Assembly: GCA_963667375.1 (NCBI GenBank) | Contig: OY763323.1 | Location: 2,728,001-2,792,000 of the forward strand | DNA from: G963556115 sp963667375 | GTDB taxonomy: Bacteria; Planctomycetota; SZUA-567 | Direction: 5' to 3' | Length of the DNA stretch: 64,000 nt | Part shown: positions 42,232 through 51,610 of the stretch, piece after piece | Numbering within the stretch: the stretch's first letter is position 1 | Layout: each line of letters begins with the position of its first letter | Program-made: the position numbers and the translations under genes | Notes under the pieces: model-generated | What the model saw: only the letters and a program-made list of their open reading frames with translations | The model's database searches: none | Told to the model about the DNA's origin: nothing

Positions 42232-43515
42232 ATGTTATATCAGTTTCTGGTCATAAACTTCCAGCAGATTTTGTTTCTGATAATTCTTCTGGTAATGTCG
42301 GCTATATTTTCCGGGAGTGAGACCGCATTATTTTCCTTGAAGACTCATGATCTAAATAGAATCCGCAAAAGTGGGCTTTGGATTGATTCGTTAATACTAG
42401 ATCTTTATCATGAGCTGCCGGATTTTCTTATTACTATTCTTCTTGGTAATATGGTGGTTAATATCCTGTATTATGCTGTTGCGACAATGTTTGTCGATAC
42501 AATAAATAAGAGTTTCGGTACTGTTGGCGGGGTCGCTTTCGGGGTATTGTCATTCTGTGCGGTCCTTATAACCGGTGAAATTGCGCCCAAGTCTGTGGCT
42601 GCAGTGCTGCGGGTATGGTTCGCACGCATTTTTATAGTGCCGGTTTATTATATTCATCGCTTGCTCTTACCAATACGGTATGTGCTGAGTATGGTTTTGA
42701 GATTCTTTGAGCGAATTATAAATATCGCAAAGAATGCCGCTCCACATACCAAGGAAATTACCGCGTTACTGGAGCTTGAACGTAATCGTGGAACCATTAA
42801 TTTTCATGAGGCTGAATTACTTGAATCGGTGATAGAGTTGCCGGAGATCAAGGTGGGTGAAGTAATGACGCCGCGGGTGGATGTATATTCAATTTCTGAA
42901 GATACTGATATAAAAACAGCTATCGAGTTAGCCAAGAACTGCGGGCATAATAAAATCCCTGTGCGTTCGCTGAACGATGATGAATATCTGGTCTGGATTG
43001 ATGCTCGTGACCTGTTTTTTGCCAGTCCTGATAAATGCCGGATACAGGATTATTATCGGGATTTCACTATTTTTTCTGTATATGACCGCTGTGATTCAAT
43101 TCTTAACCAGTTTGTTGAGGATAAAGATAGAATGGGGCTGGTGGTTGATGAACGTGGTGCCAGTTCCGGACTTGTTGTTGTCAGCGATGTGCTATCCGAA
43201 CTTTTTGGTGATTATGGAGATGAAGAGAATAAGCCTGAAGAGTTGCTGATTAAAATTGATGAGAACAGTTATATTATTGACGGCAGGCTGACAATACGTG
43301 AATGGGCAGGTATCTTCAATGTTGAAATAGATTCGTTTCGGAGCAATACGCTTGGCGGTCTGATTACCGATATTCTCGGGCGCAGTGCGCTAGCTGGTGA
43401 TTGTGTTAATTTTAAGGGAATTGAATTTGTTGTCATTGAAACATATAAACGGCGTATAAAGAAGGTCTCTGCTAATTTCACTGCGGTTTCGGCCGATATG
43501 TTTGGAGAAGATTAA
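42232..43515 (+). CDS. CNNM/CorC (UPF0053)-family membrane protein with DUF21, CBS and CorC domains
   Basis: A 427-residue protein. An N-terminal DUF21 membrane domain (FLIILLVMSAIFSGSETALFSLKTHDLNRIR) has the GSE and later ALITGEIAPKSVA motifs. A CBS pair (EVMTPRVDVYSI and KIPVRSLNDDEYLVWIDARDLFF) and a C-terminal CorC_HlyC domain (IDGRLTIREWAGIFNV) follow. Members transport or regulate Mg2+ (or Co2+) and several are linked to membrane stress. The next gene starts immediately after its stop and encodes a shortened homologue, so the two may form a heteromer. Confidence 0.9.
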   Translation: MLYQFLVINFQQILFLIILLVMSAIFSGSETALFSLKTHDLNRIRKSGLWIDSLILDLYHELPDFLITILLGNMVVNILYYAVATMFVDTINKSFGTVGGVAFGVLSFCAVLITGEIAPKSVAAVLRVWFARIFIVPVYYIHRLLLPIRYVLSMVLRFFERIINIAKNAAPHTKEITALLELERNRGTINFHEAELLESVIELPEIKVGEVMTPRVDVYSISEDTDIKTAIELAKNCGHNKIPVRSLNDDEYLVWIDARDLFFASPDKCRIQDYYRDFTIFSVYDRCDSILNQFVEDKDRMGLVVDERGASSGLVVVSDVLSELFGDYGDEENKPEELLIKIDENSYIIDGRLTIREWAGIFNVEIDSFRSNTLGGLITDILGRSALAGDCVNFKGIEFVVIETYKRRIKKVSANFTAVSADMFGED

Positions 43516-44508
43516 TTGTTTACTACTGTAATAATTATAACCGGTATACTGGTCGCAGTGGCTTTTTCCGGATTTTTTAGCGGTATTGAGACGGCTGCGT
43601 ATAGCGTTAATACCATTCATCTTCATGCCAGCGCCAATGGTGGTGACAAGAACGCGGCACTGATCCTCATTATGCTGGGAAATCTTCCGCGTTTGATAAC
43701 CACTATGTTGATCGGAACCAATCTTGCAATATTCATTGCGACCAACCTCCTGACCAATTTTTTTGCTTCGCATATGGTGAAGAATGCGGAATTGCTTACA
43801 ACACTTATTCTTACCCCTTTCTGTTTTATTTTTGCAGAATCTTTACCAAAGAGAATGGCTTTTTCCCGTCCTAATACCTCCTTGTCGCTTTCAGCGAAAA
43901 TTTTATTACTTTTCGAATACTGTTTCTATCCGGTATCGGTTATTTTAAGTGGATTTGGCTCAGTTTTACAGAGTATGATTGACAAAAAAGGGCATACTAC
44001 CACCGACTTGCTTGGTCGCATACGCCTTTATGAAAATTTTGAGGCCAAAAGTGCTGAGGGAAAGATAAGTCTCGAGCAATATCAGATGGCAAGTAGAATA
44101 ATGGAGCATGAAAATACGACTATCTCCGAGCTCATGCTTAACCCGCTGGAGACATTTACCATTGATGAGAATATGACAGCCAGAGAAGCGGGGATTGAAA
44201 TTAGACGTAACGGCTATGCCAGAGCACTGGTCAGAAACCGGTTCCGGCGTTTCACCGGTATGATCGTAACTATTAATGCGATAATGAACAATGAAGATAA
44301 GCTTGACCATCCGGTTGTGGAAATAACGGAAAAAGCAATGTCCTTAAATCGTAAGACTCCAATACTTCATGCTATTTCAAAAATGCGGCAGAAGGGGGCA
44401 CGAATCGCGATTGTTACCAGTAAAAAAGGTGTGTATATCGGCTCAGTACATTTTAATACATTAATCAACAGTATTGTCAGAGGTCTGAGTGATACCGAGG
44501 AAGGATGA
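43516..44508 (+). CDS. CNNM/CorC-family membrane protein, short form without CorC domain
   Basis: A 330-residue homologue of the upstream gene, starting TTG directly after its TAA with GGAGAAG about 11 nt before. The DUF21 domain has FSGFFSGIETAAYSVNTIHLH and a matching FAESLPKRMAF segment. A CBS-like region follows (MLNPLETFTIDENMTAREAG and KTPILHAISKMRQKGARIAIV). The C-terminal CorC_HlyC domain is absent. GSE is GIE here. A paired long and short arrangement is common in PVC and related genomes. It overlaps no downstream gene but is followed 4 nt later by bshC. Confidence 0.85.
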   Translation: MFTTVIIITGILVAVAFSGFFSGIETAAYSVNTIHLHASANGGDKNAALILIMLGNLPRLITTMLIGTNLAIFIATNLLTNFFASHMVKNAELLTTLILTPFCFIFAESLPKRMAFSRPNTSLSLSAKILLLFEYCFYPVSVILSGFGSVLQSMIDKKGHTTTDLLGRIRLYENFEAKSAEGKISLEQYQMASRIMEHENTTISELMLNPLETFTIDENMTAREAGIEIRRNGYARALVRNRFRRFTGMIVTINAIMNNEDKLDHPVVEITEKAMSLNRKTPILHAISKMRQKGARIAIVTSKKGVYIGSVHFNTLINSIVRGLSDTEEG

Positions 44509-44512
44509 ACAA

Positions 44513-46126
44513 ATGAACTGTATCGATATATATGATCAATTGAAAATGTATAATCGTTACACCAATGATTATCGTGAAAAAGGCAGCAGCCGTTATAAGG
44601 ATTTTCATAAATTATCACCTTATGAAATTTCGGATATATTGGCATTTTCTGAGAATTATAAATGGGACGGTGACCGGCAGGGTCTAGTGGCTGTTCTGAG
44701 GGATTATGCGCAAAAGCTAGGTTGTACAGCTGCGACTGCTGAGAATATACAATCTTTGAAGCAGGGTTCAACTGTTGCCGTGATGACTGGGCACCAGCCA
44801 TCTCTGCTGGGGGGGCCGCTATTTGTATTTCTGAAGATTGCCAGTATTATATCGCTTTGCCGCAAACTTAATAAGCAGTCTGTGAATACTAAATTTGTAC
44901 CTGTTTTCTGGGCGGCTACCGAAGATCATAATGCTGCAGAGTATACAGATATTGAAATTTATGATCAGGAAAATGATCTCAGCAGTTTTACATATTTGGA
45001 AAAATCTGCTAATATTATGGCTTCAGCACGGAAAGCAGTAACTGACGAGCAGTTTGAGGTTTTTTTTGCAGCTTTGCCACAAACAGAGTTTTTACCACAG
45101 ATTAAGGTTGAAATACATGATGCATGCAGTGAGACGCTTGGGGATTCTTTCTGTAGGCTTATTAATCGCTGGTTCGGTGAATTTGGATTGGTAATAATTG
45201 AGCCGAAATATTTGCGTAAACTGGCACAAAAAACGGTCTGTGATGCTATCATCAAGCATAGAATACTGGTTTCTAATATGCATGAGGATACTGTTGAAAT
45301 GGAAAATAAGGGTTATCCTGCTCAGCTCCCGGATGCCGATTTAGAAAATACTTTTTTGTTTTATGTACATAACGGTATACGCTATAGAATTAGGTATATT
45401 GCTACTGCTTACTGCATACCGGAGATAAATCTCAGCTTTTCGGAGGCTGAGTTGCTGGCTGCAATCCGTGAAAATCCCGGGTGCATTTCGCCTGTAGCCG
45501 GATTGCGCCCGATAATACAGGGGCAGGTACTGCCGGCATGTATTTATATTGCCGGAGGAGGGGAGTTGGCATATCATTATCAGCTCAGACGTAATTTTCG
45601 TGAACTTGGTGTCAGTATTCCCATGCTTATACCGCGAATGTCCGGAACCTTTATAACTCCCAGTATTCGCAGATTATTGAATAAATTTTCAATAGCTTAT
45701 TCAGATATTCTTTCTGCTAAGGTTGACTGGGAAATAATAGAGAAGGGGCTGCTGGCAGCAAATACTGAGCTTAATAGTCTGTTCTCGTCATATTATGATG
45801 TAATTGCTAATGCGACGGGTGAACTGGGTGAAAGTATACGGAATCGGGGTATTGTAAATATCAGTGACATTGAAAAGGAAGCAGCCAAGTTTATCGAAAG
45901 GGTGCAACGGGTACAACAACGTTTATCACAACAGAGTACCCCTCTTGGTAATAATGCAAAAAAACAGTTTTTTAAAATGTATAAATTTCTTTTACCGAAA
46001 CAAAAATATCAGGAACTCAGTATCGCCGGTGTTTATTTTTATAACTTGCTTGGGAAAGATTTTTTTGCTAAAATATGTGAAGCGGATGTACTTACAAATG
46101 ATCATAAACTATGGATTTTTGAATAA
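44513..46126 (+). CDS. bshC: Bacillithiol biosynthesis cysteine-adding enzyme BshC
   Basis: A 537-residue protein from ATG 44513 (NCIDIYDQLKMYNR), with AAGGA upstream; the longer frame to 44489 overlaps the previous gene. BshC-like elements are GHQPSLLGGPLFVFLKIASIISLC near residue 92 and VPVFWAATEDHNAAEYTDI near residue 130. Such proteins add L-Cys to GlcN-malate in bacillithiol synthesis. No bshA or bshB appears in the window. Its stop shares one base with the GT2 gene start. A cysteine synthase pathway gene (cysE) lies 4.4 kb downstream. Confidence 0.9.
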   Translation: MNCIDIYDQLKMYNRYTNDYREKGSSRYKDFHKLSPYEISDILAFSENYKWDGDRQGLVAVLRDYAQKLGCTAATAENIQSLKQGSTVAVMTGHQPSLLGGPLFVFLKIASIISLCRKLNKQSVNTKFVPVFWAATEDHNAAEYTDIEIYDQENDLSSFTYLEKSANIMASARKAVTDEQFEVFFAALPQTEFLPQIKVEIHDACSETLGDSFCRLINRWFGEFGLVIIEPKYLRKLAQKTVCDAIIKHRILVSNMHEDTVEMENKGYPAQLPDADLENTFLFYVHNGIRYRIRYIATAYCIPEINLSFSEAELLAAIRENPGCISPVAGLRPIIQGQVLPACIYIAGGGELAYHYQLRRNFRELGVSIPMLIPRMSGTFITPSIRRLLNKFSIAYSDILSAKVDWEIIEKGLLAANTELNSLFSSYYDVIANATGELGESIRNRGIVNISDIEKEAAKFIERVQRVQQRLSQQSTPLGNNAKKQFFKMYKFLLPKQKYQELSIAGVYFYNLLGKDFFAKICEADVLTNDHKLWIFE

Positions 46127-46896
46127 TGAATTATAGCTTTTTACCTGAATTTATTGAAGTTAAGACATATTTTACGGGCAATAATGATACCTTGATTATT
46201 GTACCGGTTTATAATGAAATTCCTCATCTTAGGGAGGTACTGCATTCAATAAAAGATAACTGGCATGGTGATATCCTGGCGGTTGATGACTGTTCAATTG
46301 ATGACAGCCTCTATGTCTTGACTGAGATTCCGGAGATATCGGTAATTTCAAATAGGGAGAATGCCGGAGCTGGTGGTGTGCTGCTGCAGGGTTTTCAATG
46401 GGCGCAGAGGCATAATTATAAAAGTATTATAACTATGGATGCTGATGGGCAGCATAATCCTGAGAGTATTTCCTGCTTTTTTAAAGCTATCGAAAAATGC
46501 GGCTGCTGTTGTTCCTGTGATTTTGTGTGGGGCTCGCGCTATCTGAAAGGTGTCGATGGTGTTACTGATGAATACCAGGATCGTCAGGAGATTAATCTCG
46601 AGATAACTGAGCGTTTGAATGAAGTTACAGGATATAATCTAACCGATGCTTTCTGTGGTTTCCGAGCTTATCGCGTGGAATCACTGGCTAAGCTTCCAAT
46701 TACCGAAACCGGATATGGAATGTTTATGCAGATGACGGTTTTGGCATCAAAGTATGGTTTGAGTATTCGTGAGATTGAAGTCCCGCTGATTTATCTTGAT
46801 GAGACCCGTAATTTTAATGGTAACTTCACAGATTCTCAAGAGCGTCTACGATATTATCATCAGATTATTAATACGGAAATGAATCGTGAAATATAA
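46126..46896 (+). CDS. Family 2 glycosyltransferase (DPM1-like)
   Basis: A 256-residue soluble GT-A enzyme. LIIVPVYNEIPHLREVL, ILAVDDCSIDDS (nucleotide-sugar Asp) and IITMDADGQHNPESI (the D-x-D-G metal site) are typical of dolichol/polyprenyl-phosphate sugar synthase-like GT2s. GFRAYRVESLAKL and IREIEVPLIYLDETRN are conserved late motifs. A Cys cluster (CGCCCSCDF) interrupts the central region and is unusual. It overlaps bshC by one base, so the two are co-translated. The acceptor is unknown. Confidence 0.85.
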   Translation: MNYSFLPEFIEVKTYFTGNNDTLIIVPVYNEIPHLREVLHSIKDNWHGDILAVDDCSIDDSLYVLTEIPEISVISNRENAGAGGVLLQGFQWAQRHNYKSIITMDADGQHNPESISCFFKAIEKCGCCCSCDFVWGSRYLKGVDGVTDEYQDRQEINLEITERLNEVTGYNLTDAFCGFRAYRVESLAKLPITETGYGMFMQMTVLASKYGLSIREIEVPLIYLDETRNFNGNFTDSQERLRYYHQIINTEMNREI

Positions 46897-46966
46897 TTAT
46901 AATTAATTTCATGATTTTGTAGCGCAATTAAGTTTTGTTCAACATGACGATCAAAATATTAATAGA

Positions 46967-47019
46967 TTTCAATCAGGAAGCCCGGCAGAGTAATATTCTG
47001 CCGGGCTTCCTGATTGAAA
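46967..47019. terminator. Long perfect hairpin between convergent genes
   Basis: A perfect 23-nt inverted repeat (46967-46989 with 46997-47019, loop GTAATAT) separates the GT2 gene from the convergent large secreted protein gene. It is symmetric and begins TTTC and ends GAAA, so it could terminate both directions. The U-tract on the minus strand (TCTATTAATATTTT) is moderate. Confidence 0.7.
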
Positions 47020-47046
47020 AATAACCCTGATACAACGGCGTGAGTC

Positions 47047-50000
47047 TTACATACCGGATAAAGCTGTAATTCTGGTTTGAGCAAGCTTGCGGTAAGAGCT
47101 GCCCTCTGGATAATACTGCGCAACTTTTTCCCAGAATGGCAGAGCCTGAGCCGGACGGTTGGTCTTTTCGTTGATAAGTGCCAGATAGAAGAAAGCTTCT
47201 TTAGGAGCTCTGTCTACAGGGGCAACTTCCTGGGCTTTTTCCAGCCACTGTTCAGCCTGATCATAATCGGTAAGTCTATAATTACAAATACCAATCTGGA
47301 GAACTTCACGATAATCAGGTTGACCGATAGCATATGCTTTCTGATAATTCGCAATTGCCTTGCGGAGGGCATCAGCAGCTTCAGCCTCGTTATTCAGAAC
47401 TCTGGTAGCTCGGAAATAATCAACCTGAGCCAGACGATAGTAACCTTCCTTGACATCAACGTCATTAGTAGATGAGAGCATCTTTGAGTATGCTTCTTCT
47501 GACTGATTAAGCGCTGTTATCAACTGTGAACCCAGATTTGAAGCCTGCGCCGGCGTAAGGTCAGAAGAAGAGAGCATTTTATTAATCTCGGTTGCTTTCT
47601 GATATTGAGCATAGCCGAGTATCTGAAGATATTCAGCGCTGCTAGGCGCAAGATTAATGGCTTTGTGCGCAAAATCAAAGGCGCTGTCATAACTGCCTTT
47701 TTCAGTTAGTACGCTGGCAACGATCGCATAGGCGCGGGCATTATTCGGATCAGCGGCGATAACCTCACGCGCCAGTTTCTCCGCTTTATCAAGATCTTCC
47801 TCTTCTTCAAAGGCAGACTGCGCCTGAGTTAATTTATCGTCAATTGATACTGTTTGAGCGGTTGCAGGCATATCTGGCGTTAAATCAAGAGGTAGGTCAA
47901 GTTCATTGGTTGTCGCCTCGGTAGTTTCCTTGACGGTATCAACTGTCTCGGTAACAGTAGTTTGTACATCTGATACTTCTGCAGGTGCAGGAAGATCTGG
48001 TATTGCCGGAAGGTCATCGGTTGTCGCCACAGCTTCCGTTACAGTTGTTTCTGTTTCAGATACAGGTGCAGAAATGTCTTCGATACTGTCTATATCTGCT
48101 GAGGTTCCACCAATATCTGGAATTGCCGGTATTGACATGTTATCAGTTGATGGAATGGCTGGTTCTGAAGTGTCACTTTGTGGTGCAACAGGAGCAACGG
48201 CTTCTGGAGACGGAATAGGAGCTAGATCGTCACCATTGAGCAGGCTGTCATCAATACTCAGCTCTGAATCATTTGATACAGGCTCAGGAGTCGGTGTATC
48301 TACGGCAGCAGGCGCAGGTATCTCAGTAGCAGCAGGTGCGGATACCGCTGAAGTTATATCGGAAGCAGCTGGCTCTGTAGTTGTTTCTGCCGCTGGTGCT
48401 GGGATATCAGGTATACTGTCGAGATCGAGATCTGAAAGATCATCAGTCCCTGAAGCCGGTGCTGGAGCGAGTGTATCGGTAGAGTCAATAGGAGCAAAAT
48501 CCGCATCTGAAAGTTCATTGTTTGCAAAATTCTGATCAATATTCGGAACAGCGTCAGTTTCAGCTGGGGCTGGAGCGTTGAGCTCATTTGAACCGAGATC
48601 CGCGGTGAAATCGTCAGTTATCGCTGTAGTGCCGGCATTGCTATCCTGATTGTCAGGAGCCGGTGCAAATGGGTTGCCGCCGGTGTCTGCAGAGGTAGCG
48701 CTGTTATTACGTCCGGTATCAGCCACTGGTGCTGGAACCTCAGTTATAGTCTCAGATTCAAGCTCTACTGTTGATGGTACCGGAGGAGCCCAAAGGTCAT
48801 CATTTTGTGAATCAAAATTTTGTGGTTGATTAAAGGTATTATCAGGTGCTGAATCACCGCTGTTGATCGGCGTAATACTTTCAAACTGCATAGTCGGGCG
48901 CTTTTCGTCTACGGAGAAAGGCATACTTATAGCGGTTCCGACATTACCCATCATATCAGAGACACTTATCTTGAGCAGTAGATTGTTGCCTGCGGTTGTA
49001 GGAACCCATTGCCATGAACCACTTACCGGTTTGTCATAAGCAAGATCTGTCCAGGTAGCGCCACCATCGGTTGAGAGCTGAATCTGGGCTGAACCTTCTT
49101 TAATATTTGCATCACTGGCATTCCAGGTGATATCAATTTGCTGATCCTTGGCAATTACTTCGCCACTGGTAGTAAATGGCGGCAGGATATTCACTTGAGG
49201 CGGATCCATATCAAGAGTTACATATGACATTGGCATGGCTCCACGGGCTGGTGGCGGATTTTTGTTGCCATTTTTGTCAGTGGCAACTATATAGAGACCA
49301 ACTTCCTTGGCTGCAGGTGAACTGAAATTAATTGGTGAACGCAAATCACTGTCCGGACCGAAATAGAACCACTCTGTTCCTCCGTCTACGGTGTAGTAGA
49401 GTTCAATGTTACTTATTCCGCTCTGTTCATCTGTTGCCGTGTAGTCAATATCAAATTTATAGGAACCGGATGAAGATGGACCAAGGATCGTAACAACAGG
49501 TGGCGTGTTATCAAGTGTGAATGTTGTCTTGTTCTTGACGATGCGCTTGTTTCCAGCAAGATCAGTTGCGATAATGCGTAACGCGATATCTGTAGTGCCG
49601 TTGGTAACCGGCGGTTTCCAGTTTATGCTGCCCTTAGCGGGAAGGTTTTCACGTAATGGCAGCCAGAAATTTCCACCATCAGTTGAATATTCAAGTGTTA
49701 CCGGTGTAAGACCGAGATGGGCATCACTGGAAGTCCATGATAATTCTATTCCGGACTCAGTGAGAAGGATATTCTGTGAATTCGGAGAGATCCAGGAAGC
49801 TTCAGGTGGGGTTCTGTCAACAATAATAAACCGGTCTGGCTTGGTTCCTGGGCGTGGAGGAATTGCAGGTCTGACATTGGTTGATACCGCTGTGATCAGG
49901 CCGTAGGTGCCTTCGCTTGGAACAGTGATAATCATGGGACTGATTTTATCCGGATCCTCTCCGTATTTTTTCCATGTCATCCCACCATCGTCGGTGATGT

Positions 50001-50187
50001 AGAATTCAACCTTTGAGGTTAATGCATTACCAACAACCCTTACAGCATAATTAAGACTGAAACGTTTCCAGGGAATAACAGGGGTGTTGGCTGGCGGCTG
50101 ATACGAACGCGGTTCAGCAGCACCTCCGACTGGAATGTTGGTAAACAATACCAAGGCCAGTGTTAAAGCTAAAATTCTACCACGCAT
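47047..50187 (-). CDS. Large secreted protein: Ig-like 'DGG-W' repeats, low-complexity linker, TPR
   Basis: A 1046-residue protein from ATG 50187 (RGRILALTLALVLFTNIPVGGAA signal peptide). The ATG at 50205 lacks a ribosome site, while AGGAGAA lies before 50187. Residues about 40-430 hold four similar Ig-like modules, each with a 'x-DGGxxW' motif (DDGGMTWKK, STDGGNFWL, TVDGGTEWF, STDGGATWT) and a final strand ending NGNK or similar. A 430-residue Ala/Pro/Asp/Ser/Thr-rich disordered segment follows (repeated IPAPA and PAP units). The last ~200 residues are TPR-like (ARAYAIVASVLTEKGSYDSAFDFAHKAINLAP). It is likely surface or periplasmic. Confidence 0.85.
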   Translation of the reverse strand: MRGRILALTLALVLFTNIPVGGAAEPRSYQPPANTPVIPWKRFSLNYAVRVVGNALTSKVEFYITDDGGMTWKKYGEDPDKISPMIITVPSEGTYGLITAVSTNVRPAIPPRPGTKPDRFIIVDRTPPEASWISPNSQNILLTESGIELSWTSSDAHLGLTPVTLEYSTDGGNFWLPLRENLPAKGSINWKPPVTNGTTDIALRIIATDLAGNKRIVKNKTTFTLDNTPPVVTILGPSSSGSYKFDIDYTATDEQSGISNIELYYTVDGGTEWFYFGPDSDLRSPINFSSPAAKEVGLYIVATDKNGNKNPPPARGAMPMSYVTLDMDPPQVNILPPFTTSGEVIAKDQQIDITWNASDANIKEGSAQIQLSTDGGATWTDLAYDKPVSGSWQWVPTTAGNNLLLKISVSDMMGNVGTAISMPFSVDEKRPTMQFESITPINSGDSAPDNTFNQPQNFDSQNDDLWAPPVPSTVELESETITEVPAPVADTGRNNSATSADTGGNPFAPAPDNQDSNAGTTAITDDFTADLGSNELNAPAPAETDAVPNIDQNFANNELSDADFAPIDSTDTLAPAPASGTDDLSDLDLDSIPDIPAPAAETTTEPAASDITSAVSAPAATEIPAPAAVDTPTPEPVSNDSELSIDDSLLNGDDLAPIPSPEAVAPVAPQSDTSEPAIPSTDNMSIPAIPDIGGTSADIDSIEDISAPVSETETTVTEAVATTDDLPAIPDLPAPAEVSDVQTTVTETVDTVKETTEATTNELDLPLDLTPDMPATAQTVSIDDKLTQAQSAFEEEEDLDKAEKLAREVIAADPNNARAYAIVASVLTEKGSYDSAFDFAHKAINLAPSSAEYLQILGYAQYQKATEINKMLSSSDLTPAQASNLGSQLITALNQSEEAYSKMLSSTNDVDVKEGYYRLAQVDYFRATRVLNNEAEAADALRKAIANYQKAYAIGQPDYREVLQIGICNYRLTDYDQAEQWLEKAQEVAPVDRAPKEAFFYLALINEKTNRPAQALPFWEKVAQYYPEGSSYRKLAQTRITALSGM

Positions 50188-50205
50188 GGTCGTTCTTCTC
50201 CTCAT

Positions 50206-50544
50206 TATATTAATAATGTCAATATTTTAGATTAATTGTTTTCATTAGGAAATTATTGAAAACTATCCCCCTTATGATATATTAATAGAATATATACATA
50301 ATTTATCATATATTATGCCAGTTTTTATCTTAAATAAAAGTAATTTTTATGTAATTATGCGATATTCAGCATGAAATTTTGACAAAATTGCTATAATTTG
50401 TTTGGTAATTTGCTATAATGAGAAAAAATTAATTAATCCTTATTATTTTAAATAATCGCAAATGGTAAATGTCGGTTATGTGATATATAATCAGGGGTAC
50501 ATATTACGTTACAGGGTATTGGGTGGTAACTATAGGATAACTCT
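50206..50544. other. AT-rich region between divergent large protein gene and cysE
   Basis: About 340 nt. On the plus strand two extended -10 elements (TGCTATAAT) occur at 50389-50397 and 50411-50419, spaced by 22 bp. A second AT-rich block near the minus-strand start must promote the large protein gene, but no clear pair is seen. Confidence 0.4.
50389..50419 (+). promoter_or_regulatory. Tandem extended -10 promoters upstream of cysE
   Basis: TGCTATAAT occurs twice, at 50389-50397 and 50411-50419, 22 bp apart, in repeated T-rich context. Extended -10 (TGn) elements can work without a good -35. They lie 126-156 nt upstream of the cysE start. Confidence 0.42.
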
Positions 50545-51546
50545 ATGAAAAATAATAACTTCGAAGTTCAGGATATAACACCGATAGTTGACAGACTTGT
50601 CACTTCATATGAAGACGGCTTTGGTATAAATCAGCTTGAGGGGCATGACCTTCCTAACCGTGAAAATGTACTGAAAGCCTTAGATAGATTGTTTGATGTG
50701 CTCTTTCCAGGATATTTTGCCGGAGGGCATCCGGTAACCAAGTGTAATCTTGCTTATCATATCGGTGATCAGATAAATCATATCATACTCGAACTTACTA
50801 CTGAAGTCCAGCGTGCATTCAGATATGCCTGCAATCAGGGATGCTGCGAGCTCTGCAATGTCAAGGAGCGTTCAGCCAAGGCTGTCATGTCACTGGTAGA
50901 GTCATTACCGCGTATTCGTGAAATAATGAAAAAGGATATTGCCGCAGGGTTTGACGGTGATCCGGCTTCTGCAAGTATCGATGAGGTTATCATCAGTTAC
51001 CCGGCAGTACAGGCCATCGGTATTCATCGTCTGGCGCATGAACTGTTTAAAGTAGATGTGCCTTTGATTCCACGTCTGTGGAGTGAGCATGCGCATAGTA
51101 AGACTGGAGTTGACATTCATCCCGGAGCTTCAATAGGCGAAAGCTTTTTTATAGATCACGGCACCGGGGTGGTTATCGGCGAAACCTGCAGAATAGGCAA
51201 GTCGGTGCAGATATATCAAGGGGTTACCCTAGGTGCGCTGGCTCCTGCTAAAGGGCAATCGATACGAGGTGAACAGCGGCATCCGATTATTGAAGATAAT
51301 GTGATAATTTACGCCGGAGCCACTATACTTGGTGGTAAAACTGTTATCGGCAAGGGATCCACTATCGGTGGCAATGTCTGGCTGACCGACAGTGTTGAGC
51401 CGGGAACAAAGGTTGTTCTGGGTAAGGCGGATCTGGTCTTTTTGCAGCCGAATAAAGGTGATAGTGCCCGTATCCGTCCCGGAGAGTTCAAATGTCCGGC
51501 GCAGGATATCTGCAAGGCTGACGGCACTTATGCCGGTAAAAATTAA
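50545..51546 (+). CDS. cysE: Serine O-acetyltransferase (EpsC/CysE type)
   Basis: A 333-residue enzyme. A long N-terminal helical region (about 1-180) precedes the left-handed beta-helix: TGVDIHPGASIGESFFIDHGTGVVIGETCRIGKSVQIYQGVTLGA, which contains the catalytic His of the hexapeptide repeat (IHPGA and DHGTGVVIG). It acetylates serine for O-acetylserine, the cysteine precursor. The N-terminus is longer than E. coli CysE (273 aa), and the enzyme resembles EpsC/SerA-type plant and anaerobe forms. A short Cys cluster (CNQGCCELCNVK) in the N-region is notable. It links cysteine synthesis to bshC and nifS in this window. Confidence 0.93.
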   Translation: MKNNNFEVQDITPIVDRLVTSYEDGFGINQLEGHDLPNRENVLKALDRLFDVLFPGYFAGGHPVTKCNLAYHIGDQINHIILELTTEVQRAFRYACNQGCCELCNVKERSAKAVMSLVESLPRIREIMKKDIAAGFDGDPASASIDEVIISYPAVQAIGIHRLAHELFKVDVPLIPRLWSEHAHSKTGVDIHPGASIGESFFIDHGTGVVIGETCRIGKSVQIYQGVTLGALAPAKGQSIRGEQRHPIIEDNVIIYAGATILGGKTVIGKGSTIGGNVWLTDSVEPGTKVVLGKADLVFLQPNKGDSARIRPGEFKCPAQDICKADGTYAGKN

Positions 51547-51610
51547 ATAGTATGGTCTGTCAGTCGATATTTTGCGGTGTTTACTATATTCAACTAGAGG
51601 ATAAACATTA

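Noticed and set aside
47906..48535. Plus-strand 209-aa Val/Ser/Gly-rich open frame
   Set aside because: It is the reverse complement of the Ala/Pro/Asp linker of the large secreted protein; repetitive antisense codons keep it open.
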